This document shows, one piece after another, positions 34,494 to 44,307 of a DNA stretch of 64,000 bases. Position 1 is the stretch's first letter. Each line of letters opens with the position of its first letter. The position numbers were made by a program, and so were the translations under genes. The stretch covers positions 248,001-312,000 of the forward strand of contig NZ_MUXF01000001.1 in the NCBI RefSeq assembly GCF_003063295.1. Reading direction: 5' to 3'. The DNA is from Arcobacter lacus (GTDB lineage Bacteria > Campylobacterota > Campylobacteria > Campylobacterales > Arcobacteraceae). Under the pieces are notes generated by a model. That model had not been told where the DNA came from, made no database searches, and was given only the letters and a program-made list of their open reading frames with translations.

Positions 34494-36048
34494 TTTTGAA
34501 CAATTTATCAATAGACATTTTAAAATATCTATTGCTTTTTTTGCAATAGGATTATTTTTTGGAATTGTTTATTCATTAAACTTATTAGGATTTATTATAG
34601 ATTCTGAAACTTTAAATCCTGTGAATATGAGAGCAATTCATATAAGTTTAATGCTTTATGGTTTTGTTCCTTTAATGCTTTCATATTTACCTTTTTTGCT
34701 TATAAATAAAGAAGCTGGAATTTCAAATGAAGGACTTAGATACTTAAATCTTTATACTCTTATTTGGTATATATTTTTGGTTTTTATGGTTATGTCTTTA
34801 CTTTTAGGTAAAAATAGAGGTTTAGCTTTTTATGATTTTGCTTATGAATTAAATTTTTTATTAGCATTTGCTGGACTATTTTATATCTTGGCTTTATACA
34901 AATTTATCAAACTTTATAAAGTTCTTCCTTTATGGATAAAAGTGTGTTTAAGAGTTGTAACAATTGCTCCATTTACACTTTTGATTTTGATGAATCCAAC
35001 AATTGGACAAGTTGAAAGTACAATATCTGGACCTCATGGAGATAATACACTTGGAATGAGTTTAGCTTTAATTCCTATTTATTATTTAATCATCAAACTA
35101 TTAAATGAGGGTGAATTCAAAGCTAGATGGAATATTTTATGGATTATTCCAACAATTTTTTATTTTAGTTCAGTTTTATACAGAATTTTTATTGGTCATC
35201 TATCATACAACCAAGAGTGGTTTTTACAATATCTAACTCTTTTATATGTTCCACTTTTATATAGATGGTACAAAGATAGTAATATCAGTGATGTTGCTAA
35301 AAAAGCTCTATTAGTTTCTATTTTAGCTTTTTTATTTGTTGATGTTGAAGGAAATATTTTGTTCATTCCTGAAATTAGATGGATATTTCATAGAAATGAT
35401 TTAATAGTTGCTCATGCACATGTCGCTATGGGAATTGGAGTATTTTTTATGGTTATTTCAATGTTTATAAATCATATAAAAGAACTACATAAAAATATAT
35501 TTTTAAAAATTTATCTAATTGGTATTTTAGGAATTTTTACAGCTTTAAGTATTTCAGGATTTACACAAGCTGGATTTAATTTACTTGAAACTCATACATT
35601 ATGGATTTTTAGATCTTTATTTGGAGTTGTTGCATTTAGTTTTATATTTGCTTTTATAAAAATAAATACTTCTTACTCAAAACTTCGATTATACAATCTA
35701 ATAGGAATTTTAAGTGATGGAATTGGAGGAGTAATTTTAATTCTACTAGCAAGTTTTTTATATCCGATTTTAGGTTTTAGCTTTAGTGGAGTTTATGAAT
35801 ATGTTGTTTTTACTTTTGTAAGTACGACAGGAATTATTCACTACTTAGCTTTAAAAAATGAAAGTTATGAACAGCTATTAACAAATTTATCTGTGATTAT
35901 TAGAGTATTTGCAAGTTCTATGTTTTTTGCCTTATATTCAAGTGATAAACTTGGAATTGAAGCTCTTGCAATTTGCCTTTTTGATTTATCTTTTGTTTTC
36001 ATTTATTTAATTTTTATTCAAAAAAAGGAGTTTTTATGCAAAGATTAA
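34477..36048 (+). CDS. Divergent heme-copper-oxidase subunit I-like membrane protein
   Basis: The 523-residue protein has about 12-14 membrane helices. His55 in 'RAIHISLMLYGF' fits the helix-II low-spin heme ligand, and 'VAHAHVAMGIG' (His313, His315) fits the helix-X His-x-His that binds both hemes in NorB/CcoN-type subunits. His187 in 'GPHGDNTLGMS' is placed like the helix-VI Cu ligand. Helix VII, however, has 'GHLSYN' (His241) where oxidases have a His-His pair, so one Cu-B ligand appears to be missing. No subunit II or cytochrome subunit is adjacent. It may be a non-oxidase heme protein or an unusual NO/O2-reactive enzyme. It starts inside the ATPase gene (GAGG 7 nt upstream) and overlaps the next gene by 13 nt. 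Confidence 0.65.
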   Translation: MEKSVNFEQFINRHFKISIAFFAIGLFFGIVYSLNLLGFIIDSETLNPVNMRAIHISLMLYGFVPLMLSYLPFLLINKEAGISNEGLRYLNLYTLIWYIFLVFMVMSLLLGKNRGLAFYDFAYELNFLLAFAGLFYILALYKFIKLYKVLPLWIKVCLRVVTIAPFTLLILMNPTIGQVESTISGPHGDNTLGMSLALIPIYYLIIKLLNEGEFKARWNILWIIPTIFYFSSVLYRIFIGHLSYNQEWFLQYLTLLYVPLLYRWYKDSNISDVAKKALLVSILAFLFVDVEGNILFIPEIRWIFHRNDLIVAHAHVAMGIGVFFMVISMFINHIKELHKNIFLKIYLIGILGIFTALSISGFTQAGFNLLETHTLWIFRSLFGVVAFSFIFAFIKINTSYSKLRLYNLIGILSDGIGGVILILLASFLYPILGFSFSGVYEYVVFTFVSTTGIIHYLALKNESYEQLLTNLSVIIRVFASSMFFALYSSDKLGIEALAICLFDLSFVFIYLIFIQKKEFLCKD

Positions 36049-37001
36049 TTTTGATATTTTTTATTGCAAGTGAGTTATGTTATTACTTACTTATAGCACA
36101 AACTGGAATTGTTGAATATTTTTCATCAAACTTATTTTTAATAGCTCCTCTTCCAATTGGTGGAGTTATAGGTTCATTATTAGTTTCATATATAAAAATA
36201 AAAAATAAAGTTTCACTATTTTTAGTTGCACAACTAATTTTAAGTTTTATGTATCCACATTACAATTTATTAACACTTTTTATTTTAGGTTTTGTTGTTG
36301 GAAGTATGGCTCCACTGATTATAAATGAAGTTAAAAAAACTACATTTTTAGAACTTGGTCTTGCATTAAGTTTATCTTATGTTACAGGAACAATGCTTTT
36401 TAATTATGAAGTTTCTCAAAGAGAGATTATTGCAGTAACTCTTACGATGATAACTCTATTTTGTTCTTTATTTTTAAATTTTATGAAAGAAGGAGAAAAA
36501 CTAAATACAACAAGTCACTCTTTATTGATGATGATTTTATGGGTATTTTTAGATTCTGCGCTATTTGAATCACTTTCAAGAGATTTAGCTGTTTCAATTT
36601 GGAGAGGTGGTTTTACTTTTGAAATTGCATTATTTCATGTAATTGGTGTATTTAGTGCATTGTTCTTTAAAATTGAAAAAAATCAAAAAGAGTTATTAAT
36701 ACTTACTCTTTTTGCACTTTCATATCTATTTTATTTTTTAAGGGAGGGTTTTATTTTATCATTGATTTACCCATTTGTAATTTCATATTACAATGTAGTA
36801 ATTCTTCAATCTATAAAAAAATTAGATTTTAGAACAATCTCATTTTATATGATATTTATAGGTTGGATGGCTTCAGGTGCTGGACTTTCTATAGCTTTAG
36901 CTAATTTGATATTCTTTGTTCCAATTACTCTTTTATTTGCAATTTTTAGAGTAATGAGTAAAGAATATTTACCAAATAACAAGGAGATTAAATATGTTTA
37001 A
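36036..37001 (+). CDS. Polytopic membrane protein of unknown function
   Basis: I do not recognise this 321-residue protein. It is almost entirely hydrophobic, with roughly nine or ten membrane helices joined by short loops, and has no metal- or heme-binding His cluster. A central 'REIIAVTLTMITLFCSLFLN' segment and a Lys/Glu-rich loop near 150 recall half of an MFS carrier, but no clear MFS signature is seen. It overlaps the heme-copper-like gene by 13 nt and the YceI gene by 8 nt. Tight spacing suggests it works with one of those proteins, for example as a membrane partner. Confidence 0.65.
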   Translation: MQRLILIFFIASELCYYLLIAQTGIVEYFSSNLFLIAPLPIGGVIGSLLVSYIKIKNKVSLFLVAQLILSFMYPHYNLLTLFILGFVVGSMAPLIINEVKKTTFLELGLALSLSYVTGTMLFNYEVSQREIIAVTLTMITLFCSLFLNFMKEGEKLNTTSHSLLMMILWVFLDSALFESLSRDLAVSIWRGGFTFEIALFHVIGVFSALFFKIEKNQKELLILTLFALSYLFYFLREGFILSLIYPFVISYYNVVILQSIKKLDFRTISFYMIFIGWMASGAGLSIALANLIFFVPITLLFAIFRVMSKEYLPNNKEIKYV

Positions 37002-37518
37002 AAAAATAGTTCTTTTAATAATTTTGAGTTTTAGTTTGTATGCAAACAACTTATCAGTAGTAACAGGTGAGATAAAAGGTCATACAGAAGTTTTTGGTGA
37101 TAGCGAAATCAACCCAACAACAAAAGAGGTAAAAGCTAATTTAACAGTTGAAAATAGTTTAGAATCAATAAAAGGTCAAATATTTTTCGATACATTAAGT
37201 TTAATTAGCGAAAAAAAAGATAGAGATGCTCATATGTACGAATTACTAAATGAACCAAAATTTAAAACTATCTCTTTTGATATAAAAAATATTGTAAAAA
37301 ATGGTATAAATTACGATATTAAGGGTGTTCTTGTTTTAAATGGTGTTTCAAAAGATATTACAGTAAAAAGCAATATAAGTGAGCAAAATAATCAAATTTT
37401 ATTTGATGGAGGATTTTCATTTAATCTAACTGATTTTAATTTAGAACCACCAACAATGTTCTTTTTAACAGTTAGAAATCAAATTGATGTTACTTATAAA
37501 ATTGATTTAAAAAGATAA
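36994..37518 (+). CDS. YceI-family periplasmic protein
   Basis: The 174-residue protein has a signal peptide (cut near LYA-NN) and the YceI beta-barrel pattern, with 'SVVTGEIKGHTEVFGDSEIN', 'DAHMYELLNEPKFKTISFDI' and 'GVSKDITVKSNI'. YceI proteins are lipocalin-like and bind isoprenoid-type lipids such as polyprenyls or quinones; they often sit beside cytochrome b561 or other quinone-linked membrane redox proteins. Here it follows a heme-copper-like subunit and a polytopic membrane protein, which supports a quinone or isoprenoid link for the operon. Ligand and role are inferred. Confidence 0.85.
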   Translation: MFKKIVLLIILSFSLYANNLSVVTGEIKGHTEVFGDSEINPTTKEVKANLTVENSLESIKGQIFFDTLSLISEKKDRDAHMYELLNEPKFKTISFDIKNIVKNGINYDIKGVLVLNGVSKDITVKSNISEQNNQILFDGGFSFNLTDFNLEPPTMFFLTVRNQIDVTYKIDLKR

Positions 37519-37521
37519 AAA

Positions 37522-37977
37522 ATGATAAAACAACTTATATTATCAATAATTTTTGTAAATTCTTTATTTGCAGTAAATCTCAAAATTGAAGATAAAATAA
37601 GTAATTTTTCTTTAACAGATCAATTTGATAAAATTCATACAATTTCGAATGATATAAAAATTATAATTGTAACTTTTCAAAAAGATACACTTTTGATGGT
37701 AAATAATTTTTTATCATCAAAAAGTTCAGATTTTTTAGAAAATCATAAAGCAATAGTTATAAATGATATTTCTTCAACTCCAAATATAATTACAAAGATG
37801 TTTACTTTGCCAAAACTAAGGGATTATAAATATAGTATTTTGTTAATTTATGATGAAAACAATACAAAATTTACAAAACAAACTGGAAAAATAACTACTT
37901 ATTCTTTGGAAAATGGTGTAATAAAAGATATTAAATTTTTATCTTCTACATATGAACTTGAGGAATTTTTAAAATGA
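37522..37977 (+). CDS. Exported thioredoxin-fold protein without an active-site CxxC
   Basis: The 151-residue protein has a short signal peptide (cut near LFA-VN). 'KISNFSLTDQFDKIHTIS' resembles the start of AhpC/TlpA-type redoxins, and 'IKIIIVTFQKD' sits where the redox CxxC strand-helix would be. No Cys is present anywhere in the protein, so it cannot be a thiol oxidoreductase. It may be a chaperone-like or binding relative of the redoxins. It lies 3 nt after the YceI gene and overlaps the phosphoesterase gene by 4 nt (ATGA). Confidence 0.6.
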   Translation: MIKQLILSIIFVNSLFAVNLKIEDKISNFSLTDQFDKIHTISNDIKIIIVTFQKDTLLMVNNFLSSKSSDFLENHKAIVINDISSTPNIITKMFTLPKLRDYKYSILLIYDENNTKFTKQTGKITTYSLENGVIKDIKFLSSTYELEEFLK

Positions 37978-38705
37978 ATTTAACTAAACATTTTCAAATC
38001 ATTAATATAGAAGTAGAAGATAAAAAATTAGATGATTTAAAGATTCTTCATTTAAGTGATTTACACATAAATAAAAAAACTTCAATAGAAAAAATTTTAG
38101 AACTTGTAAATTTTTGTAATAGTTTAGAATTTGACTTTTGTATTATCACTGGAGATATAATCGATACAAAAGTAAAATTTATAAAAAAACAACTTGAAAT
38201 TTTAAACTCATTGAAAAAAGAGGTTTTTTATATAAGTGGAAATCACGATTTAGTTTATGGATTAGAAGATTTAAAAAAAGAGTTAACAAATTTTATTTTT
38301 ATGGATAATAAAACTTTTAAAATTAATTATAAAAATGAGATTATTCATCTAGCAGGACTTCCAGATAGATTTTCAAAGTTTTTTAAAATAAAAAGAGAAG
38401 AAAAAGTAGTAGAAGATTTTTTGAAAAACTCTCCATCTATTTTTATCTCACACCAACCAAAAGATTATAAAATTGCGTTAAATTCAAATACAAATCTATT
38501 TTTGTGTGGACATACACACGGTGGTCAAATCTATCCTTTTCACTATTTAGTAAAGTTAGTTCAACCTTTTTTAGCTGGACTTTTTTATAAAAATAAAACA
38601 GCAATTTATGTAAATAAAGGAATAGGCACTTGGGGAGTTGATTTTAGATATAAAGCAAATGCAGAAATTACAATATTGAAATTAATAACAAAAAGTGTAA
38701 AATGA
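37974..38705 (+). CDS. Calcineurin-like metallophosphoesterase (YkuE/YaeI type)
   Basis: The 243-residue protein has the five phosphoesterase motifs in order: 'LHLSDLHI', 'ITGDIID', 'SGNHDL', 'ISHQPKD' and 'CGHTHGGQIYP'. These bind the two metal ions. Members of the YaeI/YkuE group include membrane-associated phosphodiesterases acting on lipid or cell-wall substrates. No signal peptide is seen, so it is probably cytoplasmic or loosely membrane-bound. It is coupled to its neighbours on both sides by 4-nt ATGA overlaps. Its substrate is not known. Confidence 0.87.
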   Translation: MNLTKHFQIINIEVEDKKLDDLKILHLSDLHINKKTSIEKILELVNFCNSLEFDFCIITGDIIDTKVKFIKKQLEILNSLKKEVFYISGNHDLVYGLEDLKKELTNFIFMDNKTFKINYKNEIIHLAGLPDRFSKFFKIKREEKVVEDFLKNSPSIFISHQPKDYKIALNSNTNLFLCGHTHGGQIYPFHYLVKLVQPFLAGLFYKNKTAIYVNKGIGTWGVDFRYKANAEITILKLITKSVK

Positions 38706-39379
38706 TTTTTATGAAGATACTAATAATTGAAGATGATTTAAAAATCATAAACTTTTTAAAAAAAGGTTTAGAAGAAGAGTGTTATGTTGTGGACTTTTCT
38801 ACAAATGGTGATGAGGGATTATATCTAGCTAGTGTTAACTCTTATGATTTGATTTTACTTGATATTATGCTTCCAATAAAAGATGGAATAGAAGTATGTA
38901 AAAGTTTAAGAAGCTCAAATATTCAAACTCCTATTATTATGTTAACAGCAAAAGATTCTATTGAAGATAAAATCAAAGGTTTAGATATTGGAGCAAATGA
39001 TTATTTAGCAAAACCATTCTCTTTTGCAGAATTACTTGCAAGAATCAGAGTCCAATTAAGAGTAACAGCAACAACTCAAACAAAACTATCTATTGCAGAT
39101 TTAGAGCTTGATTTACTAAATAAAACAGCTTCAAGAGCAAATCAAAATATAGTTTTAACAGCCAAAGAGTTTTCACTTTTAGAGTATCTAATAAAAAATA
39201 AAAATAGAGTTTTAAGTGAAACAACAATAAATGAAGCACTTTCATCATTTGAAGATTCAAATATCAGTAATATTGTAAATGTTTATATTTATAGATTAAG
39301 AAACAAAATCGATAAAAATTTTGAAAATAAACTAATAAAAACAGTAAGAGGAATAGGATTTAAAATCAGTGAAGATTAA
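38702..39379 (+). CDS. OmpR-family response regulator
   Basis: The 225-residue protein has a receiver domain ('ILIIEDD', phospho-acceptor Asp in 'LILLDIMLP', Lys in 'YLAKPF') and a C-terminal winged helix with 'LTAKEFSLLEYL' and 'VNVYIYRLRNKIDK'. Start is taken at 38702 (ATGA overlap with the preceding stop); the ATG at 38711 (MKILIIEDD) gives a more typical N-terminus. It overlaps the kinase gene by 11 nt and is its likely partner. TTCAT repeats 11 bp apart before the operon are candidate binding sites, implying autoregulation. Confidence 0.92.
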   Translation: MIFMKILIIEDDLKIINFLKKGLEEECYVVDFSTNGDEGLYLASVNSYDLILLDIMLPIKDGIEVCKSLRSSNIQTPIIMLTAKDSIEDKIKGLDIGANDYLAKPFSFAELLARIRVQLRVTATTQTKLSIADLELDLLNKTASRANQNIVLTAKEFSLLEYLIKNKNRVLSETTINEALSSFEDSNISNIVNVYIYRLRNKIDKNFENKLIKTVRGIGFKISED

Positions 39380-40745
39380 TTTATCAATCAAAAAGAAACT
39401 TTTATTTTATAGTTTTTTTATTCAAACTATTATCTTAGTAATTTTTTCTTTTTCTTTATATAAAGCATTAGAAATTTCAACTGTTGATAAACTTGAAGCA
39501 ACTTTGAAAGTAATAGTTCTTGATATAACAGATGATGTACTTGAAAAAAATAAAATTACAGATAATATTTTAGATGAAGAAAATGAATATAAATTTGAAC
39601 CTCTTTATATTAGAATTTTAAATAGCAAAAATCATGAAAAAATAACTCAAACAGAGAATTTTCCTGACGATATTGAAGATAATGACAATTATTTGAATAA
39701 TTTAAAAGAAAATGTTATAACTTTTGAAGAACAAAACAACTACTTTGTAAGCAGAATTAAAATAGATTTTCATGGGGAACAAAGCATCATTATTGAAGCA
39801 GTTACAACAAAAGATATTTTAACTTCAACTTTAGAAAATCTTCTTTATATTTTAGGATTTATTCTTCCAATTATTCTTATTTTTGCTGTTATTGGAGGAA
39901 ATTTTATAATCTACAAATCATTTTTACCAATTGAAAATATTTTAGTTGAACTAAAACAGATAAATGCAAATGATTTATCAGCAAGATTAAAAACAACAAA
40001 ATCAAAAGATGAAATAAACCAACTAATAAATGAAATTAATTCTTTATTATCAAGACTTGAAAACTCTTTTGAAAGAATGTCCCAATTTAGTTCAGATGCT
40101 TCTCACGAACTAAAAACTCCTCTTACAATTATAAAAGGTGAAATCGAAGTAACTTTAAGAAAAGATAGAACGATAAATGAATATAAAGAAGCTTTAAAAA
40201 CATCTTTAGAAGAGATAGCAGGAATTGAACAAACCATAAATGATTTACTATTTTTAGCTAAAAATGAACAAGAGTTAATTGTAGATAAACAAGAAGAGTT
40301 TTATTTAGATGAACTTGCAGATGAAGCAATAAATGAACTTAAAAATTTTGCAAAACTTCATAAAATAAAAATATCTTTGATAGTAGAAGATAGCTTAGAG
40401 ATGAAAGGATTTGCAAGTTTATTAAAAATTGCAATAAAAAATATTTTGAAAAATGCTATTCAATTTAGTTATGAAAATAAAGAAGTTATAGTAAAAATAT
40501 TTAAAGAAAATGATTTTTTAAATATCTCTATTGAAGATTTTGGGATTGGAATTCCTGCAAATGAACAAGAAAAAATTTATGAAAAGTTTTATAGGACAGA
40601 TAAAAGTAGAAATAAAAATAGTGGAGGAACTGGTCTTGGAATGTCGATTATGAAAAAAATTGTAGATATTCACAAAGGAAAAATTTCTTTAATAAGCCAA
40701 GAGAATATAGGAACAAAAATAACTCTCTCTTTTTCTATTAAATAA
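39369..40745 (+). CDS. Membrane sensor histidine kinase
   Basis: The 458-residue kinase has two membrane helices (about 9-30 and 158-180) around a 125-residue periplasmic sensor rich in acidic residues. HAMP, the H-box 'SSDASHELKTPLTIIKGEI' and a complete HATPase ('KIAIKNILKNAIQFS', 'EDFGIGIP', 'GGTGLGMSIMKK') follow. The start is GTG at 39369, overlapping the regulator gene. It is the last gene of the operon. The organisation resembles metal- or envelope-stress systems of the CusS type, but the periplasmic domain has no obvious metal motif. Confidence 0.92.
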   Translation: MKINLSIKKKLLFYSFFIQTIILVIFSFSLYKALEISTVDKLEATLKVIVLDITDDVLEKNKITDNILDEENEYKFEPLYIRILNSKNHEKITQTENFPDDIEDNDNYLNNLKENVITFEEQNNYFVSRIKIDFHGEQSIIIEAVTTKDILTSTLENLLYILGFILPIILIFAVIGGNFIIYKSFLPIENILVELKQINANDLSARLKTTKSKDEINQLINEINSLLSRLENSFERMSQFSSDASHELKTPLTIIKGEIEVTLRKDRTINEYKEALKTSLEEIAGIEQTINDLLFLAKNEQELIVDKQEEFYLDELADEAINELKNFAKLHKIKISLIVEDSLEMKGFASLLKIAIKNILKNAIQFSYENKEVIVKIFKENDFLNISIEDFGIGIPANEQEKIYEKFYRTDKSRNKNSGGTGLGMSIMKKIVDIHKGKISLISQENIGTKITLSFSIK

Positions 40746-40784
40746 TTTTATAAAATTTCAGTTTGTTTTAATTTAAAAAGATGT

Positions 40785-40790
40785 TATAAT
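40785..40790 (+). promoter_or_regulatory. Candidate promoter -10 box of the small transcript
   Basis: TATAAT at 40785-40790 is a perfect -10 hexamer, with a weak TTGTTT (40763-40768) 16 nt upstream as -35. Transcription would begin near 40797, about 14 nt before the AGGAGG ribosome-binding site. Confidence 0.5.
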
Positions 40791-40821
40791 TACATTATCT
40801 TTAAGATTATAGGAGGTTCAA

Positions 40822-40860
40822 TTGACGAAAACTTCACCTTTTATAACTGTTAACTTTTAA
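40822..40860 (+). CDS. Possible 12-residue peptide inside the small transcript
   Basis: TTG at 40822-40824 lies 5 nt after a perfect AGGAGG and opens a 12-codon frame (MTKTSPFITVNF) ending at TAA 40858-40860. The start codon is in the loop of the hairpin that hides the ribosome-binding site. This is the best ribosome-binding site of the region, which argues for translation, but the peptide is short and unknown. It may be a regulatory ORF rather than a functional peptide. Confidence 0.35.
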   Translation: MTKTSPFITVNF

Positions 40861-40930
40861 TTTAAGCTATAAGTTTATTTCAAAGTAAGCTTGATAAATA
40901 AAGGTCTTATTTATCGAAAAATAATTTTTA

Positions 40931-40959
40931 AAAGAGCTCTTTCGCGGAGCTCTTTTTTT
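40931..40959 (+). terminator. Rho-independent terminator of the small transcript
   Basis: AAAGAGCTC (40931-40939) and GAGCTCTTT (40947-40955) form a perfect 9-bp stem with a 7-nt loop, followed by a T run to 40959. It may also end the two-component operon by read-through. Confidence 0.9.
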
Positions 40960-41036
40960 ACTTAAAATAATATCTATTTCGTTTATAATCTTCCTATTAA
41001 TTTCATAACCATTTAGATTTTTATTAATTATAAATT

Positions 41037-41065
41037 AAAAAACCGCACCTTAAAAAGGTACGGTT
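41037..41065 (-). terminator. Rho-independent terminator of groESL
   Basis: On the minus strand AACCGTACCTT (41065-41055) pairs with AAGGTGCGGTT (41051-41041) through 11 positions (one G-U) with a 3-nt loop, followed by a T run. It lies about 30 nt after the groEL stop. Confidence 0.9.
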
Positions 41066-41093
41066 AAGAAAAACTAACAATTTTAGATAATTG

Positions 41094-42985
<1,892 letters not shown>

Positions 42986-43032
42986 ACTATTTCCTTATTA
43001 TTAAATTAATTTTATATTTTTGAACTTATAAA

Positions 43033-43059
43033 TTAGCACTCTAATTTTATAAGTGCTAA
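43033..43059 (-). promoter_or_regulatory. CIRCE operator (HrcA binding site)
   Basis: TTAGCACTC (43033-43041), nine spacer bases, then AAGTGCTAA (43051-43059). This matches the CIRCE consensus TTAGCACTC-N9-GAGTGCTAA except for one base (A for G). It lies just downstream of the -10 box, over the expected transcription start, so bound HrcA repressor should block groESL until heat shock. Confidence 0.95.
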
Positions 43060-43088
43060 ATTTTAATAAATTTTAAATTATTTGTCAA
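43060..43088 (-). promoter_or_regulatory. Sigma70-type promoter of groESL
   Basis: On the minus strand TTGACA (43088-43083) is followed after 17 nt by TAAAAT (43065-43060). The adjacent CIRCE element supports this as the regulated groESL promoter. Confidence 0.82.
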
Positions 43089-43121
43089 TATATTTGAGTC
43101 AAATTAACTAAGAGTTTAAAA

Positions 43122-43982
43122 TTATTTGTGTCTATTTATATATTTTAGAAGTAACTCTTCTAAAGATTTTTTTAAATTTTCTTCAAAAGTATTAAGAGAA
43201 TCTATACATTTTAAAGCTAAATCATCAGCACTTTTTTTTGCACCATCAAGTCCTAATAAATTTACAAAAGAGTTTTTAAATCCATCATTTTGTGTAGTTT
43301 TACCAGCTTCTTCTTCAGTACAAGTTTCATCAATAATATCATCTTGAATTTGGAATAACAGTCCTAAATCTATACCAAAATTATAAAGTTTTTCTTGTGT
43401 TTGCAAATCATATTCACTTATAATTGCACCCATTTTAAGGCTAGCTGCGATTAGTCTTGCCGTTTTATGAATATGTAAAAACTCTAATTGATTTAACTGT
43501 ATTTTTTGTTTTTCAAAATGACAATCTATTGCTTGACCTATAATCATACCATTTATTCCACCATTATGTGCCAAACATTTGATAAGTTCAACTTTTATAT
43601 CATTATGTAAAGAAGCATTTGCTATTAGGTTGAATGCTTCAGTGTTTAAAGCATCTCCAACTAAAATAGCTGTTACTTCATCATATTTTTTATGTAAAGT
43701 TTGAAATCCTCTTCTTAAATCAGAGTTATCCATAGCTGGCAAATCATCATGAATTAAAGAATATGTATGTAAAAATTCAACTCCTAATGCTACACTCATT
43801 GCATTTGGAACTAATAAAGATTTATTTGATTTTACAACAGATAATAAAAGCATCGGACGAAATCTTTTTCCACCTGCTTTTAACATATCTGCTAAAGCAT
43901 CTTCAAAGTGAGGATGAAATGTTTTTGAGATAGGAAGATTTTTTAGTAAATAATCTTCAAAAGAATTTAATAAATCTTTCAT
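43122..43982 (-). CDS. ispA: Polyprenyl (farnesyl/geranyl) diphosphate synthase
   Basis: The enzyme condenses isopentenyl diphosphate with allylic diphosphates to make C15 (or C10/C20) precursors. I choose the ATG at 43982 (286 residues); the frame runs to a TTG at 44000 that overlaps the YbaB gene. The first Asp-rich motif is 'LIHDDLPAMDNSD' and the second 'FQIQDDIIDETC', with 'GGKRFRPMLL' at the N-terminal side. Both Mg-binding motifs are complete. Chain length is not certain from sequence, but the length and 'HTYSLIHDDLPAMDN' context fit IspA-type farnesyl diphosphate synthase. Confidence 0.9.
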   Translation of the reverse strand: MKDLLNSFEDYLLKNLPISKTFHPHFEDALADMLKAGGKRFRPMLLLSVVKSNKSLLVPNAMSVALGVEFLHTYSLIHDDLPAMDNSDLRRGFQTLHKKYDEVTAILVGDALNTEAFNLIANASLHNDIKVELIKCLAHNGGINGMIIGQAIDCHFEKQKIQLNQLEFLHIHKTARLIAASLKMGAIISEYDLQTQEKLYNFGIDLGLLFQIQDDIIDETCTEEEAGKTTQNDGFKNSFVNLLGLDGAKKSADDLALKCIDSLNTFEENLKKSLEELLLKYINRHK

Positions 43983-43986
43983 CAAA

Positions 43987-44307
43987 TCACTTTTGTCCAA
44001 ATGAGCCTAAACCACCCATTAAGTTCATAGCCATCATTTTTTTATTTTCATCGCTTTGTTTAATTACATCATTCATACAAGAGATAAGTAAAATTTGTAA
44101 AGAGTCTTTATCTTCTAAAAGAGAATCATCAATTTTTAAATCAACAACTTCTGAATTTCCATTGATTGATATTTCTATCATTCCTCCACCAGCTTTTGAA
44201 GTAAAAATTCTTGAAGCATTTTCATTTTGTGCACTTTTTGCCATATCTTGAAATTGGTTTAACATATCACCCAAATTCAAATTTTTTAAATCAAGTCCAT
44301 CAAACAT
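43987..44307 (-). CDS. YbaB/EbfC-family nucleoid-associated protein
   Basis: The 106-residue protein has the YbaB pattern: an N-terminal helix ('[20 protein letters not shown]'), then '[20 protein letters not shown]' and '[20 protein letters not shown]'. YbaB proteins are dimeric DNA-binding nucleoid factors. The usual partner genes dnaX and recR are not adjacent here. It overlaps panD by 8 nt at its start and lies 4 nt before ispA, so panD, this gene and ispA probably form one operon. Confidence 0.85.
   Translation of the reverse strand: MFDGLDLKNLNLGDMLNQFQDMAKSAQNENASRIFTSKAGGGMIEISINGNSEVVDLKIDDSLLEDKDSLQILLISCMNDVIKQSDENKKMMAMNLMGGLGSFGQK

Larger units (their letters stand above)
40797..40959 (+). 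ncRNA. Candidate small structured RNA / mini-mRNA
   Basis: A transcript of about 160 nt is suggested by an upstream TATAAT and a strong terminator. Three stems can be drawn. First, TTATAGGAGGT (40807-40817) pairs with ACCTTTTATAA (40836-40846) over all 11 positions (two G-U), hiding a perfect AGGAGG. Second, GATAAATAA / TTATTTATC (40893-40901 and 40907-40915) is a perfect 9-bp stem. Third is the terminator stem. The RNA is not a leader of any gene, because the next gene downstream is on the opposite strand. I do not recognise it as 6S, tmRNA, SRP RNA or RNase P RNA. Expression is inferred only. Confidence 0.5.
40746..41093. other. 348-bp intergenic region between convergent blocks
   Basis: This region separates the plus-strand two-component operon from the minus-strand groESL genes. 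It holds a candidate small transcript (promoter 40785-40790, terminator to 40959), then about 75 bp of plain AT-rich sequence, then the groEL terminator (41037-41065). No other gene is visible. Confidence 0.8.

Noticed and set aside
40797-40959. 6S RNA, tmRNA or SRP RNA at the small transcript
   Set aside because: No long central bubble, no tRNA-like ends and no SRP tetraloop motif; the length and stems do not fit these classes.
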